Assembly: GCF_004331455.1 (NCBI RefSeq)
Contig: NZ_SJJR01000017.1
Span: 61,619-125,618 of the forward strand
DNA length: 64,000 nucleotides
From: Micromonospora zingiberis
GTDB taxonomy: Bacteria > Actinomycetota > Actinomycetes > Mycobacteriales > Micromonosporaceae
Direction of reading: 5' to 3'
The position numbers and the translations under genes are program-made. Under the pieces are notes generated by a model that was not told the DNA's origin, searched no databases, and saw nothing but the letters and a program-made list of their open reading frames with translations. Shown piece after piece: positions 16,391-23,856 of the stretch (positions are counted from its first letter, which is position 1; every line of letters begins with the position of its first letter).

Positions 16391-17692
16391 TCAGCGTGCC
16401 CGGGCCGGGATCTCCGGCGAGGTGCTCTCCAGCGGCACCGCGTTGGCCGGGATGAGGCCCAGTTGCGCCGCCGGCCGGGGCAGCGCCGCGTCGAGGACCC
16501 AGTCGGCGCTCACCCGGGCCCGGTTGCCGGGCATCGCCAGCAGGTGGTAGCCCCGGGTGACCGCCTTCGCCGGCAGGCCGGACAGCGGCACCTTGAGCGG
16601 GTTCGCGGCGGCCTGCTTGCCGCCCAGGTCGACCACCCAGCCCAGGTCGTGGTGCTTGTACGGGCGGCGACGGCCCTGGCCGTACGAGGCGGCGATGTTG
16701 TGCGCGGCGAGCTTGCCCTGCCGCTGCGCGTGCTGGGCGGTCATGGTGCAGATCTCGCCGGGCCGGGTCAGGTCGGGTACGGCGGCGGCATCGCCGCAGG
16801 CGTACACCTCGGGGAATCCGGGGACGTTGAGGTACTCGTCGACGACCAGCCGACCCTTCTCGGTACGAAGGCCCAACTGCGCCACGAACGGGTCGGGGCG
16901 TACGCCGACACACCAGATCAGCGAGCAGGTGGGCACGTACTCCCCGTCGGTGAGCTTGACCCCGTCGGCGGTGGCCACCGCCACGGAGGTGCCCATCCGC
17001 ACATCCACCCCGCGGCGGCGCAGCACCCGGTCAGCGGTCTTCGACATCCGCTGGTCCAACTCGGGCAGCACCCGTGGCGCGACGTCCAGCAACATCCACT
17101 TGGGCCGGATCTTCAGCCGGGGACGCTGGGCGGCCAGCGCGTCGGTGAAGAGCTGGCCGTGCGCGGCCACCTCGGTTCCGGTGTAACCGGCACCGACCAC
17201 CACGAACGTGGCCCGGGCCTGCTGCTCGGCCGGGTCCGTCGCCTGCTCGGCCAGTTCGACCTGCCGAACCACGTGGTCGTGCAGGTACAACGCCTCGGGC
17301 AGGCCTCGGAAGCCGTGCGCGTACTCGGTCACCCCCGGGATGGGGAGCAGCTTGTTGACGCTGCCGACGGCGAGGACCAGTCGGTCGTACGCCAGCCGGT
17401 TGTGCTCCCCCTCGGGTTGGGTGAAGCCCACCCAGCGGTTCTGTAGGTCGACATGGTCGGCCTCACCGATGACCACGCGGACGCCGTCCAGCGTGCCGGT
17501 CAACGGCACGGCGATCCGGCCGGGTTCCACCACGCCCGCCGCCACCTCCGGCAGCAGTGGCAGGTAGAGGAAGTAGTCGGTCGAGTTCAGCAGGACGATC
17601 TCGGCCCGGTCCCGGGCCAGCCGACTCAGCGTCTTCGCCGCGTGGTAACCGGCGAACCCGGCCCCCACGATCACCACACGAGGTTTCGTCAT
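16391..17692 (-). CDS. Type II NADH dehydrogenase-like FAD/NAD(P) oxidoreductase
   Basis: A 433-aa flavoprotein of the NDH-2 family, which passes electrons from NADH to the quinone pool without pumping protons. Seen: the FAD-binding V-I-V-G-A-G-F-A-G at residues 7-15, Y-F-L-Y-L-P-L-L-P-E-V, the NADH-binding V-V-V-G-A-G-Y-T-G-T-E near 167, and Y-A-C-G-D-A-A-A near 300. Its length is close to the usual for bacterial NDH-2. The C-terminus has no clear membrane helix, so attachment would be peripheral. It stands alone on the minus strand after the DUF6510-containing operon (49 bp gap) and could be its last gene. Confidence 0.85.
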   Translation of the reverse strand: MTKPRVVIVGAGFAGYHAAKTLSRLARDRAEIVLLNSTDYFLYLPLLPEVAAGVVEPGRIAVPLTGTLDGVRVVIGEADHVDLQNRWVGFTQPEGEHNRLAYDRLVLAVGSVNKLLPIPGVTEYAHGFRGLPEALYLHDHVVRQVELAEQATDPAEQQARATFVVVGAGYTGTEVAAHGQLFTDALAAQRPRLKIRPKWMLLDVAPRVLPELDQRMSKTADRVLRRRGVDVRMGTSVAVATADGVKLTDGEYVPTCSLIWCVGVRPDPFVAQLGLRTEKGRLVVDEYLNVPGFPEVYACGDAAAVPDLTRPGEICTMTAQHAQRQGKLAAHNIAASYGQGRRRPYKHHDLGWVVDLGGKQAAANPLKVPLSGLPAKAVTRGYHLLAMPGNRARVSADWVLDAALPRPAAQLGLIPANAVPLESTSPEIPARAR

Positions 17693-17741
17693 TCCGGCCC
17701 GGTTCCCGCCGCTGGCCGGGACAAACGTCGACCCGGCCCGG

Positions 17742-18023
17742 TTACCCCCCGACCGACGGTGGCATCGGCAACTCCAGGTAGGTGGTCCCGCCCAGGTCCA
17801 GCCACGCCCGGTCCGGGGCGCGGACCAGTCGCAACATCACCTCGGCACAGGTCGGGCAGCGCGCCACCAGTCCGGGCGCGTGCGAGTAGACCCGCAGCCC
17901 GGCCACCGGACCGGTGGTGCCGCAGTGGGCGCACCGACCGATGGCCGTGCTCAGGTCCACCGCGAACACCTCCCCCAGCGGGCCGTCGAGCATGTTGCCG
18001 TCCACGTACGGCAGCGCGGTCAT
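17742..18023 (-). CDS. DUF6510-type zinc-ribbon protein
   Basis: A 93-aa protein with two Cys pairs, C-A-H-C near residue 31 and C-P-T-C near 57, spaced as a zinc ribbon, and the ending L-V-R-A-P-D-R-A-W-L-D-L. This matches DUF6510 as I remember it, found beside sulfite-oxidase-like molybdoenzymes and their flavin reductases. The gene lies 12 bp after the flavin reductase gene and has GAGAGGAG before its ATG. A role in maturation of, or electron transfer to, the partner enzyme is inferred from context only. Confidence 0.7.
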   Translation of the reverse strand: MTALPYVDGNMLDGPLGEVFAVDLSTAIGRCAHCGTTGPVAGLRVYSHAPGLVARCPTCAEVMLRLVRAPDRAWLDLGGTTYLELPMPPSVGG

Positions 18024-18035
18024 CCGCGGCTCCTC

Positions 18036-18758
18036 TCAGCCGGTCGGGCCGAAACGTTCGGTACGCACCCGTCGGGCCGGATGTCCCAGCCCGACGAGCA
18101 GGTCGGCGACGGTCTCCACGAAGCCGGTGGGGCCGCAGACGTACACCAGGGGTTCCAGTTCCGGCGGCCAGCCGTGGGTGTTCACGTCGGCCAGGCCGAT
18201 CCGGTGCGGCTCGCCGCGCCAGTCCGGCGGTGCCTCGCGGGTGTAGACGTACGCCACGTCGAGGCCGGCGTCGTCGCGGACCCGGTGGCGCAGTTCCTCG
18301 GTGTAGAACACGTCGCCGGGGGTGCGGACGGAGTAGATCAACCGGAACGGCACCCGGCTACCCGTCGCCCGGCGGGCCCGGACCATGGCCATCAGTGGCA
18401 CCACACCCGACCCGCCGGCCACCAGCAGCACCGGGTCGGTCTGCTGCGGTCGCCAGATGAACCAGCCGCCGAGCGGTCCGCGCACCTCGACCGGGTCACC
18501 CACCTGGTAGTTGTCCACCAGGAACGGCGACACCTCGCCGTCGGGCACCCGCTGCACGGTCACCTCGATCCGGTCGCCGTCGGCGGGCCCGGCCAACGAG
18601 TACGACCGGGCGGCCTGGTAGCCGTCGGGTGCGGTGAGCCGGAGGTCGACGTGCTGGCCGGGCAGGTGGGCGGGCCAGCCCGGCACCTCGAGCACCAGGG
18701 TCTGCGCGGTCGGTGTCTCGACCCGGCGGCTCACCAGCCGGGCCGGCTGCCAGCGCAT
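18036..18758 (-). CDS. Ferredoxin-NADP reductase-like FAD/NAD-binding oxidoreductase
   Basis: A 240-aa FNR-fold protein. The FAD-binding barrel has R-S-Y-S-L-A-G near residue 50, then G-P-L-G-G-W-F near 95; the NAD(P) domain has V-A-G-G-S-G-V-V-P-L near 112 and V-Y-V-C-G-P-T-G-F-V near 205. There is no 2Fe-2S ferredoxin domain. ATG 18758 lies 8 bp after the stop of the molybdoenzyme gene and is preceded by GCGGGCGG, so the two are one transcript. It most likely feeds or drains electrons for the sulfite-oxidase-like partner. Confidence 0.85.
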   Translation of the reverse strand: MRWQPARLVSRRVETPTAQTLVLEVPGWPAHLPGQHVDLRLTAPDGYQAARSYSLAGPADGDRIEVTVQRVPDGEVSPFLVDNYQVGDPVEVRGPLGGWFIWRPQQTDPVLLVAGGSGVVPLMAMVRARRATGSRVPFRLIYSVRTPGDVFYTEELRHRVRDDAGLDVAYVYTREAPPDWRGEPHRIGLADVNTHGWPPELEPLVYVCGPTGFVETVADLLVGLGHPARRVRTERFGPTG

Positions 18759-18766
18759 CCGCCCGC

Positions 18767-19366
18767 TCAATCGCCCTGGTACCGCTGCTCGCGCCACGGG
18801 TCACCGTAGTCGTGGTAGCCGGCGGTCTCCCAGAAGCCGGGAGTGTCCTCGATGCCCAGGTGGATGCCGCGCACCCACTTGGCGGACTTCCAGAAGTAGA
18901 GGTGCGGCACCAGCAGCCGCGCCGGACCACCGTGTTCGGCGGGGAGTTCGGCACCGTCGTAGGTGTGCACCAGCCAGGCCTGCCCGTCGCGCAGGTCGTC
19001 CAGGGGCAGGTTGGTGGTGTAGCCGCCGTAGGAGTGCGCCAGCGCGTAGTCCGCCGCCGTGTCCACCCCGTCGAGCAGGGTGTCCAGGGACACCCCCTGC
19101 CAGTTGGTGCCGAGCTTCGACCATCGGGTGACACAGTGGATGTCGACGGTCGGGGTCTCCTGGGGCAGTCCCATCATCTCGTCCCAGCTCCACCGGTATT
19201 CCGTGCCGGTCTCGCTGGTGATGACGAACTCCCAGGTGTCCCGCGACACCTTCGGCGTCGGGCCGGCGGAGAGGACCGGAAAGTCCGGAGTCAGGTACTG
19301 CCCGGGCGGCAGGTCCGGCGCTCCGGAGCGCGGCCGGCCCGAGAAGCCCGGCGTGATGATTGCCAC
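18767..19366 (-). CDS. Sulfite-oxidase-like molybdopterin oxidoreductase (cytoplasmic)
   Basis: A 199-aa protein with the Moco-binding fold of the sulfite oxidase/YedY family. The key Cys that binds molybdenum is in V-D-I-H-C-V-T-R-W-S near residue 78, followed by G-V-S-L-D-T-L-L, Y-G-G-Y-T-T-N-L and G-P-A-R-L-L-V-P-H-L-Y-F-W-K-S-A-K-W. No twin-arginine signal or hydrophobic leader is present, so it should stay in the cytoplasm, unlike YedY/MsrP. It starts at GTG 19366 with no strong Shine-Dalgarno sequence. It is first in a run with a flavin reductase and a zinc-ribbon protein. The substrate (sulfite, a sulfoxide or other) is not decided by sequence. Confidence 0.85.
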   Translation of the reverse strand: MAIITPGFSGRPRSGAPDLPPGQYLTPDFPVLSAGPTPKVSRDTWEFVITSETGTEYRWSWDEMMGLPQETPTVDIHCVTRWSKLGTNWQGVSLDTLLDGVDTAADYALAHSYGGYTTNLPLDDLRDGQAWLVHTYDGAELPAEHGGPARLLVPHLYFWKSAKWVRGIHLGIEDTPGFWETAGYHDYGDPWREQRYQGD

Positions 19367-19407
19367 CGCTAAGTCGTACCACGTCCGGCGCGGTGCCGGA
19401 CACGTTC

Positions 19408-19435
19408 GCCGGCCCGCCGCTGACGGCGGGCCGGC
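19408..19435 (-). terminator. Hairpin terminator after terC-like gene
   Basis: GCCGGCCCGCCG (19408-19419) and CGGCGGGCCGGC (19424-19435) form a perfect 12-bp stem with a 4-base loop. It starts 7 bp beyond the stop of the TerC gene and lies before the molybdoenzyme gene, separating the two minus-strand transcripts. Confidence 0.8.
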
Positions 19436-19442
19436 GTCCTCG

Positions 19443-20459
19443 TCACCGTCGTTCGGTGACGACCTCCTTCGAACCGGGCACGACGTTGCGGGTGGCCCGC
19501 AGGCTGGTGATGGTGACGATGGTCAGCACGGCGATGATGACCAGGAGGGAGATCTCGGTGGGGATCACCGGGACGCCCGCCCAGATGCCGTGCGCCCAGT
19601 GCAGGCCGAGCTTGACACCGATGAAGGCCAGGATGATCGCCAGGCCGTAGGTGAGGTGCACCAGCCGGCTCAGCGCCGCGTGCAGCACGAAGTACAGCGC
19701 CCGCAGGCCGAGCAGCGCGAAGGCGTTGGTGGCGAAGACGAGGTACGGGTCCTCGGTGATGCCGTAGACGGCCGGTACCGAGTCCACGGCGAAGACCACG
19801 TCGGTGGCGAGGACCGCCACCACCACCAGGGCGAGCGGGGTCAGCGCCCGCCGGCCGTCGACCCGGACGGTCATCTTGGTGCCGTGGTACTCGTTGACCA
19901 CCGGCATGAACCGGCGCAGCAGGCGTACCGAGCGCATGTTGGCGATGTCGACGGTCTGCTCGTGGCCGGTGAAGGCGTCGCGCAGGAGTTTGGCCGCGGT
20001 GAACAGCAGGATCAGCGCGAAGATCAGGAAGGCGAAGTCGAGGGTCTGCAACGCCGCCGCACCGAGGGCGATGAAGATGCCGCGCAGCACCAGCGCGCCG
20101 GTGATGCCGAACAGCAACACCCGCTGGGCCAGCACGCTCGGCACCGCGAAGGCGGCCAGCAGCAGCATGAAGACGAAAAGGTTGTCGACCGACAGCGACT
20201 TCTCCACCAGGTAACCGGCGAGGTAGTCGATGCCCTCCTGGCGCCCGTACCGGGACCAGACCCAGGCGCCGAAGGCCAGCGGCAACGCTATGTAGAACGC
20301 CGACCAGCCGAGTGCCTCCTTCAGCGAGACCTCGTGCGGGCGCCGGGTGACCACGAAGTCGAGCACCAGCAGCGCAAGCACCCCGACGATGGTGATCGCC
20401 CAGAGCGACGGGGTGCCAATGGTTTGGAAACCGGCAGCTACGTACGACAAATCGGACAT
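19443..20459 (-). CDS. TerC-family membrane protein (Alx-like metal transporter)
   Basis: A 338-aa integral membrane protein with about nine helices. TerC signatures are D-Y-L-A-G-Y-L-V-E-K-S-L-S-V-D-N-L-F-V-F near residues 75-95 and V-V-A-V-L-A-T-D-V-V-F-A-V-D-S-V-P-A near 220, which hold the conserved intramembrane acidic residues, plus F-A-T-N-A-F-A-L-L-G-L-R. Members such as Alx export Mn2+ or help load metals into exported proteins. Its leader carries a yybP-ykoY riboswitch, which supports a manganese role. SD AGGAGG is 4 bases from ATG 20459. The cytoplasmic loop near 145-160 is polar (G-H-E-Q-T-V-D-I-A-N). Confidence 0.92.
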   Translation of the reverse strand: MSDLSYVAAGFQTIGTPSLWAITIVGVLALLVLDFVVTRRPHEVSLKEALGWSAFYIALPLAFGAWVWSRYGRQEGIDYLAGYLVEKSLSVDNLFVFMLLLAAFAVPSVLAQRVLLFGITGALVLRGIFIALGAAALQTLDFAFLIFALILLFTAAKLLRDAFTGHEQTVDIANMRSVRLLRRFMPVVNEYHGTKMTVRVDGRRALTPLALVVVAVLATDVVFAVDSVPAVYGITEDPYLVFATNAFALLGLRALYFVLHAALSRLVHLTYGLAIILAFIGVKLGLHWAHGIWAGVPVIPTEISLLVIIAVLTIVTITSLRATRNVVPGSKEVVTERR

Positions 20460-20466
20460 GGAGCCT

Positions 20467-20492
20467 CCTCGAACACCGTGGCATGTTCGAGG
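20467..20492 (-). promoter_or_regulatory. Predicted expression-platform hairpin that hides the Shine-Dalgarno of the terC-like gene
   Basis: On the minus strand CCTCGAACA (20484-20492) and TGTTCGAGG (20467-20475) form a perfect 9-bp stem with an 8-base loop. The 5' arm reuses the CCTCG that closes riboswitch stem P1, and the 3' arm covers half of the GAGGAGG Shine-Dalgarno sequence (20464-20470). The two structures exclude each other, so P1 formation on Mn2+ binding would free the ribosome site. Confidence 0.7.
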
Positions 20493-20584
20493 TCTCCTTC
20501 ACCCACATTTCGTGGGCAACCACCCGAGGCGCACCCGGGGCACGCCGTACTGACCGGTATGGTTCGTGGGAAGTACTCCCCTCG
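20488..20584 (-). promoter_or_regulatory. yybP-ykoY manganese riboswitch (terC leader)
   Basis: The minus-strand leader begins CGAGGGGAGTA and ends GAAGGAGACCTCG. The outer CGAGG/CCTCG pair forms P1, and the two internal loops GGGGAGTA and GGAGACC are the conserved parts of the yybP-ykoY aptamer, which senses Mn2+. Between them lie CCGGTCAGTACGG and paired arms (CCCCGGG with CCTCGGG, CCCAC with GTGGG). The aptamer ends about 29 bases before the ATG. Family assignment is by consensus remembered; no covariance model was run. Confidence 0.87.
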
Positions 20585-20679
20585 TGCCGACAAGATTAGG
20601 CCAGCCCGTACCGGCACGCCAGGCGGGGCACGCCAGTCGACTCTTACCGTCACGGACGCGAACACCTATCGTGGCCGAG

Positions 20680-21846
20680 ATGACCGCAGAGCAGGCGACC
20701 GGCCCATTGACCGGCGTACGCGTGGTCGAGCTGGCCGGCATCGGTCCCGGCCCGTTCGCCGCGATGATGCTCGCCGATCTCGGTGCCGACGTGATCAGGG
20801 TGGACCGGGTCGGCGCGGTGGACCCGACCTGCTTCGGCACCCCGCATCCGGATCTGCTCAACCGGGGTCGCCGGTCGATCGCGGTGGACCTCAAGTCGGC
20901 CGACGGTCGGGAGGTGGCACTGGCCCTGGTCGGCGACGCCGACGCGCTGATCGAGGGCTTCCGGCCCGGGGTGACCGAGCGGCTCGGCCTCGGCCCGGCC
21001 GACTGCCAGACGGTCAACCCACGGCTGGTCTACGGCCGGATGACCGGATGGGGGCAGGACGGCCCGCACGCGCCGTACGCCGGGCACGACATCGACTACC
21101 TGGCGCTGACCGGCGCCCTGCACGGCATCGGACGGGCCGGACAAGCACCCGTGCCCCCGCTCAACCTGCTGGGTGACTTCGGTGGCGGCGCGATGATGCT
21201 GGCCCTGGGGGTCGTCTCCGCGCTGTACGCGGTGCGTGGCGGCGCCGCCGGCCAGGTGGTCGACGCGGCCATCGTGGACGGGGTCGCGGTGCTCAGCACC
21301 CAGATCCACGCGCTACGGCAGCTCGGCCGGTGGCAGGACGCGCGCGGGGTGAACCTGCTCGACGGTGGCGCCCCGTTCTACGACACGTACGAGTGCGCCG
21401 ACGGCCGGTACGTCGCCGTCGGCGCGCTGGAGCCGAAGTTCTACGACGAGCTGGTCCGGCGTACCGGATTCCCGCTGCCGCCGGACGAGGCGCCCGACCG
21501 CACCGACCCGGCGAACTGGCCCGCGCTGCGCGCGGCCTGGGCGCGCCTGTTCCGCACCCGCACCCGGGACGAGTGGGCGGCCCTGCTCACCGCCTCCGAC
21601 TCCTGCCTGGCACCGGTGCTGGACTGGCGGGAGGCACCGGAGCACCCGCAGTTGGCCGCGCGAGGGACCTTTGTGGATCGCGACGGCGTGGTGCAACCGG
21701 CACCGGCCCCCCGGTTCTCCGGCACCCCGACGTCGCTACGTCGACCACCGCCGTGGCCGGGCGAACACACCGACGAGGTGCTCACCGAGATCGGCTATCC
21801 GGCCGACCGGGTGGCGCGGCTGCGGGCCGCCGGCACCGTCGGCTGA
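20680..21846 (+). CDS. Family III CoA-transferase / alpha-methylacyl-CoA racemase
   Basis: A 388-aa CaiB/BaiF-type enzyme. It has V-V-E-L-A-G-I-G-P-G-P-F-A near residue 15, D-L-G-A-D-V-I-R-V, N-R-G-R-R-S-I-A-V-D-L-K, G-H-D-I-D-Y-L-A-L-T-G near 125 (His of the catalytic triad of racemases) and L-N-L-L-G-D-F-G-G-G near 156 (Asp). The His/Asp spacing and the G-R-M-T-G-W-G-Q-D-G-P motif fit mycobacterial MCR, which interconverts (R)- and (S)-2-methylacyl-CoA in branched fatty acid or sterol side-chain breakdown. ATG 20680 is taken; GTG 20671 is an alternative. It is divergent from the terC-like gene. Confidence 0.88.
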   Translation: MTAEQATGPLTGVRVVELAGIGPGPFAAMMLADLGADVIRVDRVGAVDPTCFGTPHPDLLNRGRRSIAVDLKSADGREVALALVGDADALIEGFRPGVTERLGLGPADCQTVNPRLVYGRMTGWGQDGPHAPYAGHDIDYLALTGALHGIGRAGQAPVPPLNLLGDFGGGAMMLALGVVSALYAVRGGAAGQVVDAAIVDGVAVLSTQIHALRQLGRWQDARGVNLLDGGAPFYDTYECADGRYVAVGALEPKFYDELVRRTGFPLPPDEAPDRTDPANWPALRAAWARLFRTRTRDEWAALLTASDSCLAPVLDWREAPEHPQLAARGTFVDRDGVVQPAPAPRFSGTPTSLRRPPPWPGEHTDEVLTEIGYPADRVARLRAAGTVG

Positions 21847-21894
21847 CGCCGCTCGACCCCGGCTCGACCTCGCCGCCGGGCTCGATGCGGCGCC

Positions 21895-21930
21895 GGCTCG
21901 ACCCCGACACCGGGCTCGACCCCGACACCG
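21895..21930. repeat. Perfect 18-bp tandem repeat (two copies)
   Basis: GGCTCGACCCCGACACCG occurs twice head to tail (21895-21912, 21913-21930), within a longer stretch of related GGCTCGA(C/T) pieces from about 21850. It lies in the gap between the convergent racemase and DUF2267 genes and looks like replication slippage. Confidence 0.9.
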
Positions 21931-21962
21931 GTGCTCGATCGCAACGCGGCGCCGCGCCCGGC

Positions 21963-22373
21963 TCAGCGGCGGCGAAGCGTGGCGCCGGGGGCCATCGCCG
22001 GCTCGACCATGTCGCGGTAGTCGCGGGGCAGTTGCACCACCAGCTCGTCGAACTCCCCGCCGGTCACCGCCTCGCGGATCGTGGTGAACACCGCGCCGAC
22101 CACGTCCCGGGCCGCCGGCTCCTCGACTCCCGCCCGTACCGCCACCCGGGCGACGAACTCGGCGGCACCGAAGCGCTGTGCCGCCTCGGTGTCGGGTGTC
22201 GGTCGCAGCGGCAGGCGCAGTGGCTCGGGCAGTTGCAGGGCCAGATCCATCACCTCGCCGCCGGTCAACCGTTCGGCGAGCGTCCGCAACGTGGCGCGGA
22301 TCAGTTCCACCGCCCGCTGCGAGGACGTGCCGGTGCGCTGGGCGACCTGGTCGACGAACGTGTCGTAGTTCAT
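21963..22373 (-). CDS. DUF2267 protein
   Basis: A 136-aa protein that is one complete DUF2267 helical domain: M-N-Y-D-T-F-V-D-Q-V-A-Q-R-T-G, R-A-V-E-L-I-R-A-T-L-R-T-L-A-E-R-L, then a second similar half F-V-A-R-V-A-V-R-A-G-V with F-T-T-I-R-E-A-V-T-G-G-E-F-D-E-L-V-V-Q-L-P. The two halves are internal repeats of a four-helix unit. The ATG at 22373 sits behind GGAGGAGGGG, a very strong ribosome site. It is divergent from the DUF2795 gene; both types often travel together in actinobacteria. The role is unknown. Confidence 0.88.
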   Translation of the reverse strand: MNYDTFVDQVAQRTGTSSQRAVELIRATLRTLAERLTGGEVMDLALQLPEPLRLPLRPTPDTEAAQRFGAAEFVARVAVRAGVEEPAARDVVGAVFTTIREAVTGGEFDELVVQLPRDYRDMVEPAMAPGATLRRR

Positions 22374-22514
22374 CGCGTACCCCCTCCTCCGGCGGTTACC
22401 CGCCGCGAGGGGCCGGAAACGACGGCCGGTTTTCCGGCCCCGGGCGCGTGACCGGCGCGCGGCTGGGTAACCGCGCCCGGTCGTGGCGGATCGAAGCCGG
22501 GAGGAGCCGACAGC

Positions 22515-22787
22515 ATGGCGAGTTACGCCGAGGTACTGCACTACCTGTCCAGCCTGGACTACCCCGCCGAGAAGGACGACGTGATCCGCGAGGCCGAACG
22601 GGAGGGAGCCCCGCCGGACGTGCTGCGCGCCCTGCGGGCGCTGCCGCCGGTCGACTACGCCAACGGCGCGGAGGTGGCCCGGTCGGCCGGCATCGAGGCG
22701 GCCCCCGAGGTCGATGACGCGCAGCGGGGCGCCGCTGGCCGGGACAAGCGTCACCAGCGGGTGTCCCAGCACCTGCGCAGCATCTGA
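22515..22787 (+). CDS. DUF2795 protein
   Basis: A 90-aa protein. The DUF2795 core is Y-A-E-V-L-H-Y-L-S-S-L-D-Y-P-A-E-K-D-D-V-I-R in the first 25 residues, then A-P-P-D-V-L-R-A-L-R-A-L-P-P-V-D-Y near 35-50. The tail is polar and likely disordered. GGGAGGAG precedes ATG 22515. Its function is unknown; it shares a 141-bp divergent promoter region with the DUF2267 gene. Confidence 0.85.
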   Translation: MASYAEVLHYLSSLDYPAEKDDVIREAEREGAPPDVLRALRALPPVDYANGAEVARSAGIEAAPEVDDAQRGAAGRDKRHQRVSQHLRSI

Positions 22788-23078
22788 ACCGACGACCGGG
22801 ACGAGGCACGCGGCGTCCCGGTCGTCGCTGCCAGGTGCCGACGGACCGGTGGGCCGAGGGCTGGATAAGGAGGCGGGCCGCCGCGCGGCCCAGGAGGGCG
22901 CCCCAGCCGCGAACCGCGACCGGAGGCGCCCCTGGGTAACCACCTGCCCTGCGGTGCCCACCCGGAACGGGTGGAACCACAGGCGGCCCACAGCCGCCCG
23001 AACCGGGCGACCGCTGTTACCGCGATCAGCATACTGCACGGCATCAGCCGAACGGCCAGTGGGTGGTCGACAAACATC

Positions 23079-23741
23079 TCAACCTGCGAGTTCGGCGTAC
23101 CGGCGCTCAAGATCGATGCGGGCGAGCGCCCCGACCAACCAGGCCAGACGTTCCGACTCGCCACCGCCGGCCAACCCGGCAAGGTCCGCGGCGGAACGGC
23201 CCAGTCCCAGCCGGCGGGCCGCCGCGAGCGCCCGCCGGTCGGCCACCGGGGCCACCTCGCCCCACAGCGCCTGCACCTCGCGCAGGAACAGGTCGGCGAC
23301 CTGTGCGTCCACGCCGGGCAGCGCGGTGAGCAGCGCCCGCTCGCGGGCCGGGTCGTAGCCGGCGGTGGACCGCAGCCGCCGCAGGTCGCCCCGGTACCGC
23401 TCGACCACGGTACGGGCCAGGTCGCCGAGCAGGTCGGCGAGCGCCTCGACGTCACCCCGTTGCCCGCTGTCGCGTAGCACCCGGGCCCGGTCGCCGTGCA
23501 GTGCGCGAGCCAACCGGCCGGCGCTGTCCCAGCCGGCGTCCGGCAGCGCGTGCGCGCTGTCCAGGGCCCGCCGGAAGTCTCCCCGGCGGGCCAGCAGGAC
23601 CGCGAGACAGAGCAGCTGGAACAGGCTGGACGGATTGTTGGTGACCCGGAAGCCGTACTGCTCGGCGAACCCTCGGCCGCTGCCGGCCAGCCGGCGCGCC
23701 AGACGCTTCTTGTCCTCGATGGTGGAAGTCACCGTTGCCAT
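23079..23741 (-). CDS. Endonuclease III-fold (HhH-GPD) protein lacking catalytic Lys and Fe-S cluster
   Basis: A 220-aa protein. N-P-S-S-L-F-Q-L-L-C-L-A-V-L-L-A matches the N-terminal region of HhH-GPD DNA glycosylases, and L-P-G-V-D-A-Q-V-A-D-L-F-L near residue 140 is a helix-hairpin-helix. In endonuclease III the hairpin carries the catalytic Lys (G-x-K-T-A); here the position reads A-Q-V-A. The four-Cys cluster at the C-terminus is absent (only one Cys in the protein). An Asp in P-V-A-D-R-R may match the catalytic Asp. It may bind DNA without cutting it, or use another chemistry. It stands alone, with about 290 bp of gap on its 3' side. Confidence 0.7.
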   Translation of the reverse strand: MATVTSTIEDKKRLARRLAGSGRGFAEQYGFRVTNNPSSLFQLLCLAVLLARRGDFRRALDSAHALPDAGWDSAGRLARALHGDRARVLRDSGQRGDVEALADLLGDLARTVVERYRGDLRRLRSTAGYDPARERALLTALPGVDAQVADLFLREVQALWGEVAPVADRRALAAARRLGLGRSAADLAGLAGGGESERLAWLVGALARIDLERRYAELAG

Positions 23742-23856
23742 GCCGGCTACTACCCGCGCCCGAGCCGGTCACGCCTTCGGTCACGCCCACGCACCACCTG
23801 CCACCCGGCACGCGGCGCCCGGCACGCGGCGCGGGACGGCGCACCGGGCGCCGCGC

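Noticed and set aside
22788..23078. tRNA or small RNA in the 291-bp gap
   Set aside because: Several GC palindromes are present, but no cloverleaf, T-loop consensus or T-tract was found.
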